Source: Embleya scabrispora (GTDB lineage Bacteria; Actinomycetota; Actinomycetes; Streptomycetales; Streptomycetaceae). From it: a DNA stretch of 64,000 nucleotides. The stretch spans positions 3,265,365 through 3,329,364 of the forward strand of contig NZ_MWQN01000001.1 of assembly GCF_002024165.1 (NCBI RefSeq), given 5' to 3'. Of this stretch, positions 20,857 to 29,568 are shown piece by piece. A program made the translations under genes and the position numbers. The notes beneath the pieces are model-generated. The model searched no databases, was not told the origin of the DNA, and saw only the letters and a program-made list of their open reading frames with translations. Every line of letters begins with the position of its first letter. Within the stretch, counting starts at the first letter, position 1.

Positions 20857-22386
20857 TCAGTTCGCCGCCGGCGCCGCGAGCGGGGTGGCCTCCCGGGGGG
20901 TGGCCCGCGGCTTCGGGCCGGGCCGCATCAGGATCGTGACGAGCACCGCGGCCACCACGCCGACCAGGCCCGCCACGAGGTAGGTCGCCTGGACGCCGGC
21001 CACCGCCGCCGAATGCGCGGCGCCGTCCACCAGCGTTCGGTGCTCCGGCGCGGCGGCGTGCACGAGGGCGTCCGTCCGTCCGCCGGCGATCGTATGCGCG
21101 GCGCCCGCCGGATCGGCCAGGCCGCGCCCGGACAGGTCGGCCCGCGCCCGGGCGGTGAACACGCTGCCCAAAACCGCGATACCGAACGCGAAGCCCAACT
21201 GCCGGGTGGTGTTGACCGCGCCGGCGGCCATCCCGCCCCGCGTCGCCGGCACCGACGACATCGACACCGAGCCCAGGATCGGCGTGGCCATCCCCACCCC
21301 CACGCCGACCAGCGCGAAGCCCGGCACCAGCGCCGGCCACCCCGCCGAGCCGTGCAGGAGCGCGGCGGTCAGCAGCCCACCGGCGCCGACCGCGAGCAAC
21401 CCACCGCCGATCACCAGGTCGGGACGCCGACCGTGCAGCACCCGGCCGAACACCGCGGAGACCACGAACGCGACGATCGACATCGGCAACCCGGTCAGCC
21501 CCGCGCCGATCGGACTCATCCCGCGCACGGTCTGGAGCCAGATCGAGGTGTAGGAGAAGCCGGCGAAGGCCGCGAAGGTGAGCAGGAAGCCGGCGAGCAG
21601 CACCCCGACGAACGTGCGGTTGCGCAGCAGTGCGAGGTCGAACAGGGGTTGCCCAAAGCGCACTTCGATCACCGTGAAGCCGGCGAGCGCGACGACCGAG
21701 ACGACGAGCAGCCACCGGACTCCGGCGTCCGACCAGCCGTCCTCGTTCGCCCGGATCAGCGCGTACGTGGCGGCGGCCGCCGCGACGGTGAAGCCGACCA
21801 TGCCGGCGAAGTCGAGCCGACCCGCGACCGTCGGCCGCACAGGCGCCAGGACCCGCAGGCACAACACGATGGCCACCGCGCTGACCGGCAGGTTGACGAA
21901 GAAGATCCAGCGCCACGACACCCCCTGGGTGAGCAGCCCGCCCAGGATCGGGCCGACCGCTGCCGAGGCGCCCGCGACCGCTCCCCAGACGCCGTACGCG
22001 CTGCCCCGATCGCGCCCGGCGTAGGCGCTGTTGAGCAGGGCGAAGGTGGTGGCGAACATCGCCGCCGCGCCGCCACCCTGTACGGCCCGCGCACCGATCA
22101 ACACCCCCGTGCCGGGGGCGAGCCCGCACGCCAGGGACGACAGTGCGAAGAGCGCGAGTCCGCCGACGTAGATCCGCCGGTGGCCGAAGCGGTCGGCGAT
22201 CGAACCGGCGCCGAGCACGAGCGCGGCCAGGGCCAGGGCGTAGGCGTCGACGACCCATTGCAGCGCCCCGAAGGACGCGTCCAGGTCGCCGACCATGTCC
22301 GGGAGCGCGACATTCACGATCGTGACGTCGATGAGCAGCATGAACGTGCCCAGGCACACCGTGATCAGGGGCAGCCACTTGCGCAT
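20857..22386 (-). CDS. DHA2-family MFS drug efflux transporter (EmrB/QacA-like)
   Basis: A 14-helix proton-driven exporter of about 509 residues. Motif A appears as GSIADRFGHRRIYVGG and motif C as AGASAAVGPILGGLL. Motif D1 is LDVTIVNVALP-like (LLIDVTIVNVALPDM), typical of DHA2 pumps. ATG 22386 gives MRKWLPLITVCLG; a GTG at 22449 would add 21 Pro/Gly-rich residues and is also possible. It is divergent from a LysR gene at 22516, which probably regulates it. The substrate is not predictable. Confidence 0.9.
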   Translation of the reverse strand: MRKWLPLITVCLGTFMLLIDVTIVNVALPDMVGDLDASFGALQWVVDAYALALAALVLGAGSIADRFGHRRIYVGGLALFALSSLACGLAPGTGVLIGARAVQGGGAAAMFATTFALLNSAYAGRDRGSAYGVWGAVAGASAAVGPILGGLLTQGVSWRWIFFVNLPVSAVAIVLCLRVLAPVRPTVAGRLDFAGMVGFTVAAAAATYALIRANEDGWSDAGVRWLLVVSVVALAGFTVIEVRFGQPLFDLALLRNRTFVGVLLAGFLLTFAAFAGFSYTSIWLQTVRGMSPIGAGLTGLPMSIVAFVVSAVFGRVLHGRRPDLVIGGGLLAVGAGGLLTAALLHGSAGWPALVPGFALVGVGVGMATPILGSVSMSSVPATRGGMAAGAVNTTRQLGFAFGIAVLGSVFTARARADLSGRGLADPAGAAHTIAGGRTDALVHAAAPEHRTLVDGAAHSAAVAGVQATYLVAGLVGVVAAVLVTILMRPGPKPRATPREATPLAAPAAN

Positions 22387-22515
22387 GTCGATACCTGTTT
22401 CCGGCGAGGGCGGCGGGGCGGGGGCAGGCCCGGTGCGGCTCCCCGACACCCAGTCTGGAGAGCGCCCTACCAGAAATCCAACAGATTGAAATTATGAAAG
22501 CTAGAATCCACAGTC

Positions 22516-23400
22516 ATGGAACTGAGGCAGCTCGAATACTTCGTCGCGGTCGCCGAGGAGCGCAACTTCACCCGGGCGGCGGAGCGGGTGCACATCAGCC
22601 AGTCGGGGGTCAGCGCGCAGATCCGACAGCTGGAACGCGAGCTGGGCGCCGAGCTGTTCGAGCGCTCGGCGCGCGGCGTCACGCTCAGCGTGGCGGGAAA
22701 GGCCGCGCTCGAATACGCCCGCGCCGCACTGGCCGCCGCCGGGTCGGTGGGCCAGGCGGTCGGCGAGGTGACCGACCTGATCCGCGGCCGAGTCATCATC
22801 GGCATGGTCGTCGGCTGCACCATCACCCCGCTGTTCGACGCCCTGGCCGCCTTCCACCGGGCGCATCCCGGGGTGGAGATCGCGCTCCGGGAGAACAACT
22901 CCGACGCCCTCACCCACGACGTCCGTACCGGGGCCACCGACCTGGCCCTGATCGGAGTCGCCGAAACCACGCCCGAGGACCTGGAGGCGATGACGATCAT
23001 CGACGAACGCCTCGTCGCGATCTTCCCGCCCGACCACCCGCTGGCGGCCCGCTCCCGGATCACCCTGTCCGACGTGACCGCCCACCCGATCACCTGCATG
23101 CCCCCGGGCACCGGCCTGCGCACCGTCCTCGACCGGGCCTGCGCGGCCCGCGACCTGCACCCCAGGATCACGCTGGAGGCCGGCGCGGCCGACGCGATCG
23201 CCGACCTCACCGCTCGCGGCCTGGCGGTCGGCGTCCTCAGCCAATCCATGGCCTCCCGCTACGCCGACCGCCTGCTCGCCCGCACCATCGCCGACGTCAA
23301 AACCCCGGCCCTGCTGGCCCTGGTCTGGAAACACACCCACAACCCGGCCGTCCGAGAACTCCTCACCCACACCCGCAGGGCCTTCGCCCCGACCCCGTGA
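22516..23400 (+). CDS. LysR-family transcriptional regulator
   Basis: A 294-residue regulator with the N-terminal helix-turn-helix (LEYFVAVAEERNFTRAAERVHISQSGVS, about residues 6-33) and a periplasmic-binding-like effector domain (about 90-290). It is divergent from the DHA2 efflux gene across a short AT-rich stretch (about 22475-22510) that stands out in this GC-rich DNA and would hold both promoters and the LysR sites. TAGAAT at 22502-22507 is a possible -10 that would give an almost leaderless mRNA. The classical arrangement suggests control of the pump. Confidence 0.9.
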   Translation: MELRQLEYFVAVAEERNFTRAAERVHISQSGVSAQIRQLERELGAELFERSARGVTLSVAGKAALEYARAALAAAGSVGQAVGEVTDLIRGRVIIGMVVGCTITPLFDALAAFHRAHPGVEIALRENNSDALTHDVRTGATDLALIGVAETTPEDLEAMTIIDERLVAIFPPDHPLAARSRITLSDVTAHPITCMPPGTGLRTVLDRACAARDLHPRITLEAGAADAIADLTARGLAVGVLSQSMASRYADRLLARTIADVKTPALLALVWKHTHNPAVRELLTHTRRAFAPTP

Positions 23401-23412
23401 CCGACCCGGGTC

Positions 23413-24786
23413 TCAGCTCTGGGCCATGTCCACGAAGCGCGAGTAGTGCCCCTGGAACGCCACGGTGATCGTGGCCGTCGGGCCGTTGCGGTGCTTGGCC
23501 ACGATCAGGTCCGCCTCCCCGGCCCGGGGCGATTCCTTCTCGTACGCATCCTCGCGGTGCAGCAGGATGACCATGTCTGCGTCCTGCTCGATCGAACCAC
23601 TCTCGCGAAGGTCGGAAACCATCGGCTTCTTGTCGGTGCGCTGTTCGGGGCCACGGTTGAGCTGGGACATCGCGACCACCGGGACCTCGAGTTCCTTGGC
23701 CAGGAGCTTCAGGTTTCGCGACATCTCGGAGACCTCCTGCTGCCGGTTCTCGGCCCGGCGCGAGCCGCCTGACTGCATCAGCTGGAGGTAGTCGATGATC
23801 ACCAGGCGCAGGTCGTGCTTCTGCTTGAGCCGGCGGCACTTGGCCCGGATCTCCATCATCGACAGGTTCGGCGAGTCGTCGATGTACATCGGCGCGGCGG
23901 TGACCTCGCCCATCTTGCGCGACAGGCGGGTCCAGTCGTCGTCGGTCATGCTCCCGGACCGCATGTGATGCAGCGCGACCCGCGCCTCCGCCGACAACAG
24001 GCGCATCATGATCTCGTTGCGCCCCATCTCCAGCGAGAAGATCACACTGGCAAGACCATTCCTGATCGAACAAGCGCGCGCAATGTCCAATCCGAGCGTT
24101 GATTTGCCCATGGCGGGGCGGGCGGCGATGACGATCATCTGGCCGGCGTGGAGGCCGTTGGTGAGGGAGTCCAGGTCGGTGAAGCCGGTGGGGATGCCGG
24201 ACATCTGGCCGCCGCGGGAGCCGATCGCCTCGATCTCGTCGAGGGCGCCCTCCATGATGTCGGCCAGCGGGGCGTAGTCCTCGGTGGTGCGCTGCTCGGT
24301 GACCTTGTAGACCTCGGCCTGGGCGTTGTTGACGATGTCGTCGACCTCGCCGTCGGCCGCGTATCCCATCTGCACGATCCGGGTGCCCGCCTCGACCAGG
24401 CGGCGCAGCACCGCCTGTTCGCGCACGATCCGCGCGTAGTACTCGGCGTTGGCCGCGGTCGGCACGGACGAGATCAGGGTGTGCAGGTACGGGGCGCCGC
24501 CCACCCGGCCGATCTCGGTGCGCTTGGTCAACTCGGCGGCGACGGTGACCGCGTCGGCCGGTTCGCCCCGGGCGTACAGGTCCAGGATCGCGTTGTAGAC
24601 GAGTTCGTGGGCGGGCCGGTAGAAGTCGACCGGCTTGAGGTTCTCCACGACGTCGGCGATCGCGTCCTTGGACAACATCATGCCGCCGAGGACCGACTGT
24701 TCGGCCGCGATGTCCTGCGGCGGGGTCCGCTCGAATCCTTCGCGGGCCGGTTCGGGCCGGGCCTCTTCGAACTCGGAGACGCTCAT
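23413..24786 (-). CDS. dnaB: Replicative DNA helicase DnaB
   Basis: The hexameric 5'-3' helicase that unwinds DNA at the replication fork. It has 457 residues: an N-terminal primase-interaction domain (about 20-125), a linker, and a RecA-like ATPase domain (about 185-450) with Walker A ARPAMGKSTLGLD, Walker B LRLVIIDYLQLM and the arginine finger region SGSIEQDADMVILLHR. No intein interrupts it, unlike several mycobacterial DnaB proteins. ATG 24786 follows GGAG; an in-frame start further upstream lacks homology. The upstream gap contains several DnaA boxes. Confidence 0.97.
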   Translation of the reverse strand: MSVSEFEEARPEPAREGFERTPPQDIAAEQSVLGGMMLSKDAIADVVENLKPVDFYRPAHELVYNAILDLYARGEPADAVTVAAELTKRTEIGRVGGAPYLHTLISSVPTAANAEYYARIVREQAVLRRLVEAGTRIVQMGYAADGEVDDIVNNAQAEVYKVTEQRTTEDYAPLADIMEGALDEIEAIGSRGGQMSGIPTGFTDLDSLTNGLHAGQMIVIAARPAMGKSTLGLDIARACSIRNGLASVIFSLEMGRNEIMMRLLSAEARVALHHMRSGSMTDDDWTRLSRKMGEVTAAPMYIDDSPNLSMMEIRAKCRRLKQKHDLRLVIIDYLQLMQSGGSRRAENRQQEVSEMSRNLKLLAKELEVPVVAMSQLNRGPEQRTDKKPMVSDLRESGSIEQDADMVILLHREDAYEKESPRAGEADLIVAKHRNGPTATITVAFQGHYSRFVDMAQS

Positions 24787-24945
24787 GCCCGGGGTCTCCT
24801 TTCGACAAGGCTCGCGCGAGATCGCACCGCAATTCCCGTGTCCTTCATACGCCACACGGCCGACAGAATCGCCGCACGACGCGGCATGCGGCCCTTCACC
24901 GTACGGGTGGACCCCGAGCCGGCCAAGGCGGTCATACACAGGGCC

Positions 24946-25195
24946 TGTGGATAACTGTGGACAACCTGTGGAGAGAGACGGGTCCAGCTGTGCACAAGCT
25001 GTGCGCAGTCGACCGTCCACGCTTCGCAATCATGTCCACAAACCGCCTCTGACCTGCGACTTCTCTATCCACCGGCTGTGTATGTGAAAAACTGTTGGGC
25101 GAATCATGCGGCTATCGCCCCACGTGTGCACCCGCGTACGCCCCGCGCTCGCCGGTAATGACCAGAACGGCATTGTGCCCCTTACCTGTGGATGA
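24946..25195. other. Cluster of DnaA boxes between dnaB and the MATE gene
   Basis: Four 9-mers match the streptomycete box YYVTCCACA exactly, all reading on the minus strand: TTATCCACA (24946-24954), TTGTCCACA (24956-24964), CTCTCCACA (24967-24975) and TCATCCACA (25187-25195). The first three are spaced 10 and 11 bases apart, one helical turn. Weaker ones are TTGTGCACA (24989-24997, minus), ATGTCCACA (25032-25040, plus) and CTATCCACC (25065-25073, plus). The gap 24787-25208 contains no gene that I can support. Confidence 0.7.
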
Positions 25196-25208
25196 CTACC
25201 GTGGACGG

Positions 25209-26624
25209 GTGCCGTCCACCCCCTCCTCGCCGACGAACCCTCCGGCGACCGATCCACAGCCGCTCGATGCACAGCCGCTCGATCCACCGCCGGCCACCGC
25301 GCCCGCGCCCACCCCCCGGCCCCGGGCGCACGACCGCGACATCCTGCGGCTGGCCGTCCCCGCGTTCTTCGCCCTCGTCGCCGAGCCGCTGTTCGTGCTC
25401 GTCGACTCGGCGATCGTCGGCCGCCTCGGCACCCCGCAACTGGCCGGACTCGGCGTCGCGGGCGCGATGCTGACCACCCTGGTCAACCTGTGCGTGTTCC
25501 TCGCCTACGCGACCACCGCCGCCGTCGCCCGGCTGCTCGGCGCCGGCGACCCGCGCGCCGCGATCCGCCAGGGCCTGGACGGCGTCTGGCTCGCCGCGCT
25601 GCTCGGCCTCGCGCTGACGGTGGTCGGCCTGGTCACCGCCCCGTGGATCGTCGCCGCCTTCGGCGCCTCCGACAGCGCCGGCCCGTACGCGGTCACCTAC
25701 CTGCGGATCGGCTCGCTCGGCGTACCGGCGATGCTGATCGTGCTGGCCGCCACCGGCGTGCTGCGCGGCCTCCAGGACACCCGCACCCCGCTCCTGGTCG
25801 CGGTCCTCGGCTTCTCCGCCAACCTGCTGCTCAATCTCGGCTTCGTGTACGGCCTGCACTGGGGGATCGCCGGATCCGCGTGGGGCACGGTGATCGCCCA
25901 GACCGGCATGGCCGCGGTCTACCTCGTCACCGTCGTGCGCGGCGCCCGTCGGCACGGCGCATCGCTGCGCCCCGACCTCGCCGGCATCCGCGCCTCCGCC
26001 GGCGCCGGCGCACCGCTGTTCGTGCGCACCGTCAGCCTGCGCGCGATCCTGATCGGCGCCACCGTGGCGGCGACCCGCATGGGCGACACCTCGATCGCCA
26101 CCCACCAGGTCGCCTGGCAGGTGTGGACCTTCCTCGCCTTCGCCCTCGATGCCCTCGCGATCGCCGCCCAAGCCATCGTCGGCCGGGCCCTGGGCGCGGG
26201 CGACGCGACCGGTGCCCGCGCCGCCACGCGCCGGATGCTGGTGTGGGGGGTGTGGACGGGGGCGCTGTTCGCGATCGTGGTGGTCGCCGCGCGCCCGCTG
26301 TACATCCCGCTGTTCACGGCCGACCCGGCGGTGCGCCACCTGCTGGCCGGCACGCTGCTCGCGGTCGCCGTGCTCCAGCCGGTGGCCGCCGCGGTGTTCG
26401 TCCTGGACGGGGTGCTGATCGGCGCGGGCGACGGGCGCTACCTCGCACTGACCATGCCGCTCGTGCTGGCCGCGTTCGGTGCGGCCCTGGGCACGGTGCT
26501 CGCCCTCGGCGGCGGCCTGATCGCGATGTGGTGGTGGGCGATCGGCACCTTCATGCTCGCCCGCGTGATCCTGCTCGGCCATCGGGTCCGCGCCGACGCG
26601 TGGTTGGTGACCGGCCGCCGCTGA
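25209..26624 (+). CDS. MATE-family efflux transporter
   Basis: A 12-helix cation-coupled multidrug/metabolite exporter of about 471 residues. The first 45 residues are Pro-rich with the small repeat PQPLDAQPLDPP. The MATE core begins RDILRLAVPAFFALVAEPLFVLVDSAIVGRLGTPQLAG, and the second half repeats the fold from about residue 270 (MGDTSIATHQVAWQVWTF). GTG 25209 follows a weak GGACGG site; the frame is open upstream to 25095 but without similarity. Its place next to dnaB is conserved in streptomycetes. Confidence 0.88.
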   Translation: MPSTPSSPTNPPATDPQPLDAQPLDPPPATAPAPTPRPRAHDRDILRLAVPAFFALVAEPLFVLVDSAIVGRLGTPQLAGLGVAGAMLTTLVNLCVFLAYATTAAVARLLGAGDPRAAIRQGLDGVWLAALLGLALTVVGLVTAPWIVAAFGASDSAGPYAVTYLRIGSLGVPAMLIVLAATGVLRGLQDTRTPLLVAVLGFSANLLLNLGFVYGLHWGIAGSAWGTVIAQTGMAAVYLVTVVRGARRHGASLRPDLAGIRASAGAGAPLFVRTVSLRAILIGATVAATRMGDTSIATHQVAWQVWTFLAFALDALAIAAQAIVGRALGAGDATGARAATRRMLVWGVWTGALFAIVVVAARPLYIPLFTADPAVRHLLAGTLLAVAVLQPVAAAVFVLDGVLIGAGDGRYLALTMPLVLAAFGAALGTVLALGGGLIAMWWWAIGTFMLARVILLGHRVRADAWLVTGRR

Positions 26625-26687
26625 GCGCGCCCACTCCCGAGGGCGAACCCGCCGTCCCGCCGGTGCGACCGACGGGACGGCCTCGCC

Positions 26688-26897
26688 TCACGCTCCGACG
26701 ACCTCGTAGCCCGCCTCGACGACCGCCGCACGCACCGCGTCGGGGTCCACCGGCTGCGCCGACGTCACGGTGACCAGACCCGAGGCCAGTTCGACCGCGA
26801 CATCGGTCACGCCCGCCACCTCGGAGACCTCCTCGGTGACGGAGGACACGCAGTGACCGCAGGTCATTCCACTGACGGTGAAGGTGGCGGTGCTCAT
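26688..26897 (-). CDS. copZ: Heavy-metal-associated (CopZ-like) copper chaperone
   Basis: A 69-residue ferredoxin-like single HMA domain. The metal-binding motif GMTCGHC is at residues 10-16, and the protein ends AVVEAGYEVVGA as usual. Such chaperones carry Cu(I) in the cytoplasm to an efflux ATPase or repressor. No copA or csoR gene is in the window. ATG 26897 has an AAAGGA site. A CsoR-like palindrome lies about 57 bases upstream, so copper induction is likely. Confidence 0.92.
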   Translation of the reverse strand: MSTATFTVSGMTCGHCVSSVTEEVSEVAGVTDVAVELASGLVTVTSAQPVDPDAVRAAVVEAGYEVVGA

Positions 26898-26953
26898 GAC
26901 GGTGATCCTTTCCTCGACGCGGAGACCATCGTCGGCTCCACGATCGCGAACCT

Positions 26954-26970
26954 ATACCCCTAGGGGGTAT
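26954..26970 (-). promoter_or_regulatory. CsoR-like operator of the copper chaperone gene
   Basis: Perfect arms ATACCCC and GGGGTAT around TAG. The G-tract/C-tract palindrome with flanking AT resembles the operators of copper-sensing CsoR repressors of actinobacteria. It lies just upstream of the copper chaperone ATG. Confidence 0.65.
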
Positions 26971-27041
26971 GAAGGCAAGCCGATCCGACCACTCTTTCGA
27001 GCGATGCCACAACCCGCCCGAACCGGTCCGCCCCCGCCCGC

Positions 27042-28004
27042 TCAGTCCGTCAACCGCGCCGACCGCACCGGCTCGCCCACCGGCCGCCCCACCCGGAACA
27101 CCGCCAACGGCACCGCCCCCACCCGACCCGCCACCTCCTCCGCCGTCCGCGCGCAGTCGATCAGCTGGCTGAGCGGATGCGTCGCGTAGCCGTGCCGGGC
27201 CAACGTCAACCAACACCGGAACAACCCCCGCCCCGGCTCCAGCAGTTCGGCCGCGTCCCCGGGCGCGGCCGGCGCGGTCGCCACCAGCACACTCCCGTCG
27301 TAGCGCAACACCCCCCGCGAGGAAGCCGCCAGCACCCGTGCCAGCCCGACCGGACGCAACACCCGATACACCCCCGGCCGCAACACCGCGTGCAGCGCCC
27401 GCGCCTCCACCCCGGACAACGCCAACGCCCGCCCGGTCAACCCGTCCCGCGCCGACTCCCGCTCCGCCCGCAACCGCAACCACCGGCGCAACTCGCCGAC
27501 CAGCGCCGGATCCCCGAACATCCACCGATCCGCCTCGTCGAGCAGCGGCGCCAGTTCCCGCGTCCCACCCCGCCACAGACCCGCCGACCCGGCGAACGCG
27601 TCTCCCGCCTCCGCGAACACCGCGTCCGGCAACGCCCCCGGCTCGTACGCCCCCCGCGCACTGCGCCGCCCGGTCAAGTCCGCCGCCGTGAACGGCGTGC
27701 GATAACACTCGTCCGCCCGGACGAACCGGGCCACCATTCCCCGCCCACGCTCCGCCGCCCCCGCGTACTCCACCCGCAACGGCACCCCCAGCGCCGCCGA
27801 GGCGATCGAGAACGCCTCCACGAACGCCCCCAGCCCCAGGAACAGGTCCCGCCGCCCGGGATCACCGACCGGCAACGCCCGCGCCGGATCCCAGGACAAC
27901 GCGTAGCCCAGAGCGCCACTCGGCGCCAGCGTCCACGGCTGGGTGTTGTGCGCACTCGGCGCCCGCCCGGCCAGCCGGAGCAGATCCGCGAGTTCGGTGC
28001 TCAT
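27042..28004 (-). CDS. Nitroreductase-family (Acg-type) flavoprotein
   Basis: A 320-residue protein of the two-module nitroreductase type related to mycobacterial Acg. The FMN-binding start LLRLAGRAPSAHNTQPWTL is at residues 8-26, and a second half-module includes YATHPLSQLIDCARTAEEV near residue 285. Acg-type proteins bind FMN but often lack classical reductase activity, so catalysis is not assured. It is the last gene of the four-gene operon; its ATG overlaps the stop of the gene before it (ATGA, 28001-28004), showing translational coupling. Confidence 0.85.
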   Translation of the reverse strand: MSTELADLLRLAGRAPSAHNTQPWTLAPSGALGYALSWDPARALPVGDPGRRDLFLGLGAFVEAFSIASAALGVPLRVEYAGAAERGRGMVARFVRADECYRTPFTAADLTGRRSARGAYEPGALPDAVFAEAGDAFAGSAGLWRGGTRELAPLLDEADRWMFGDPALVGELRRWLRLRAERESARDGLTGRALALSGVEARALHAVLRPGVYRVLRPVGLARVLAASSRGVLRYDGSVLVATAPAAPGDAAELLEPGRGLFRCWLTLARHGYATHPLSQLIDCARTAEEVAGRVGAVPLAVFRVGRPVGEPVRSARLTD

Positions 28005-29113
28005 CGGGCACTCCCGACCGGCTTCGTGTAGAAGGTGTGCCCGTGCAACTCCCGCCCGCCGATCCGGCGGTACTGCGCCGCCGACGCCTTGTTGTCGTCC
28101 TCGACCCATGTGCTGCGCAACGTGTCGTAGCCGCCCGCCCGCAGCGCCCGATACTGCTCCCGTGCGAGCAGGGTGAGATAGCCGCGCCCCTGGGCCCCGG
28201 GCACCGTGCCCTTGATGATCAACACCGCCTCCCGGCGATAGCGCCCCCGCGTCGCCAGCAGCCGCACCTGGTTGCCCACGTGCAGATCGCCGCGGATCCG
28301 GATCAAGAACTCCGAGATGTCCGGCACCGCGAGGGTGAACGCGACCGGCTCGCCGGCCCGCTCCAGCCACAACAGCAGCGACTCGTCCAGCAGATACGCC
28401 AAGCCCTCGGTCTGCGCCCGCAGTTCGTCCAGCGCGATCGGCGTGTAGTAGCCCAACTGCGCGAAACTCGCGTTCAACATCGTGTGCAGGATCGGCAGTT
28501 GCTCGGCCAACCGACGCCGAGAACCGCGCCGGATCACCAGGTGCTCGGCGGCGATCCGCGCGTCGTCAAAGACATAGGTCGCCGCCGGATCGTCCACCCG
28601 CTGGGCCAACCCCGGACAGATCCACGTCGACGCCGAGAACCGCCGAGCGAACCCGGCCCGTTCGTAGGTCTCCGGATACCGCGCCGGATTCCACGCCGAG
28701 TCCACGAAGCCGCGCTCGGTGAACCCCGACGTGATCACCCCGCCGGTCTGGTTCGGCAACAGCGCCACCGGCCCGAACAGGCTCTTTGCCCCCGCCCGCA
28801 CGGCCCGCTCCTCGATCAGCTCCACCAGCCGGGCGAACACCGCCGGGTCCTCGGCGAACTCGGTGAGCCCGAACAGCTGATGCCGCCCGCCCACCTTGGC
28901 GTCGAACCGCGCCTCGGTGTGCGTACAGGTGCGCCCCACCGCCCGCCCGGCCCGATCGCGCACCAGATACAGCTCGATCCCCGCCCGCGCCCACCGCCGC
29001 ACCTGATCGCGCAGCACCGGCACATAGCGATCCCTCGGGTGCAGCCGCAGCGGCAACGCGCAGAAGTCGCGCAGCGCGCGCCGGGACCCCACCCGCTCCA
29101 CGGTGAGCGTCAC
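28001..29113 (-). CDS. GNAT-like acyltransferase-fold protein (YghO-type), unknown substrate
   Basis: A 370-residue protein. The C-terminal half looks like a GNAT fold, with the acetyl-CoA-loop-like GTVPGAQGRGYLTLLAREQYRAL and the closing YRRIGGRELHGHTFYTKPV. The N-terminal half has the stretch LLPNQTGGVITSGF seen in YghO-type proteins. The start is GTG 29113, whose GTGA overlaps the preceding stop. The upstream partner is an adenylate-forming enzyme and the downstream one a flavoprotein, so it may transfer an activated acyl group. The family is only distantly recognised. Confidence 0.65.
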   Translation of the reverse strand: MTLTVERVGSRRALRDFCALPLRLHPRDRYVPVLRDQVRRWARAGIELYLVRDRAGRAVGRTCTHTEARFDAKVGGRHQLFGLTEFAEDPAVFARLVELIEERAVRAGAKSLFGPVALLPNQTGGVITSGFTERGFVDSAWNPARYPETYERAGFARRFSASTWICPGLAQRVDDPAATYVFDDARIAAEHLVIRRGSRRRLAEQLPILHTMLNASFAQLGYYTPIALDELRAQTEGLAYLLDESLLLWLERAGEPVAFTLAVPDISEFLIRIRGDLHVGNQVRLLATRGRYRREAVLIIKGTVPGAQGRGYLTLLAREQYRALRAGGYDTLRSTWVEDDNKASAAQYRRIGGRELHGHTFYTKPVGSAR

Positions 29114-29568
29114 GACCTCTTCGCCTTCCGGTGCACCGGCGGGCCGCTCTCCTCGCGGCCGATCGGGGTGAACTCCTCGATGTGCGCCATCTCGCGCCCC
29201 TCGGCCCGCCACTCGCCGTTGCTGTACCCGCCGGGCTGCGCGTCGAAGATCCGGATGAACCCCGCCGTGCCGTTGCGATCGCCCCGGTCGGTCATCCAGC
29301 ACATCAGATCGCGGTGCGCGCTCGTACGGGCGAACCGCATCAGCGCCTCACGGTCGGCGAACACCGCGATGGTGCCCAGCGTGAACGGCCCCTGCAGGTA
29401 GACCTTGTGCCAGCGGTAGCCGTCCATGCGCTTCATCGTGCGCACCATCCGCAACCACGGCCGGGCCAGCGAGAGCAGCGAACGCGGACCGCTGTAGTGC
29501 GTGGCGCCGATGAACATCGCCTCGCCCCGCGCCTGCGGCGGCGCCGCCGAGAAATCGGTGGTCCTCAT
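29110..29568 (-). CDS. Small conserved-looking protein of unknown function in the ANL operon
   Basis: A 152-residue protein with no signal or membrane segment. Tryptophans and basic residues are spread along it (PWLRMVRTMKRMDGYRWHKVY), followed by GPFTLGTIAVFADREALMRFARTSAHRDLMCW. The layout strand, long helix, strand, helix resembles the dimeric alpha/beta-barrel proteins (DUF3291 or spheroidene-monooxygenase-like), but I cannot assign it. ATG 29568 overlaps the ligase stop (ATGA) and its own stop overlaps the next start (GTGA), so it is made together with its neighbours. Confidence 0.6.
   Translation of the reverse strand: MRTTDFSAAPPQARGEAMFIGATHYSGPRSLLSLARPWLRMVRTMKRMDGYRWHKVYLQGPFTLGTIAVFADREALMRFARTSAHRDLMCWMTDRGDRNGTAGFIRIFDAQPGGYSNGEWRAEGREMAHIEEFTPIGREESGPPVHRKAKRS

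Noticed and set aside
23413-24786. Intein in DnaB
   Set aside because: The helicase reads through continuously at normal length.
24787-25208. oriC in the DnaA-box cluster
   Set aside because: Only about four good boxes and no dnaA or dnaN nearby; the gene order puts oriC beyond the right edge.
27177-28031. Long plus-strand frame opposite the nitroreductase
   Set aside because: Almost all Arg, Pro and Gln, no ribosome-binding site, antisense to a well-supported gene.
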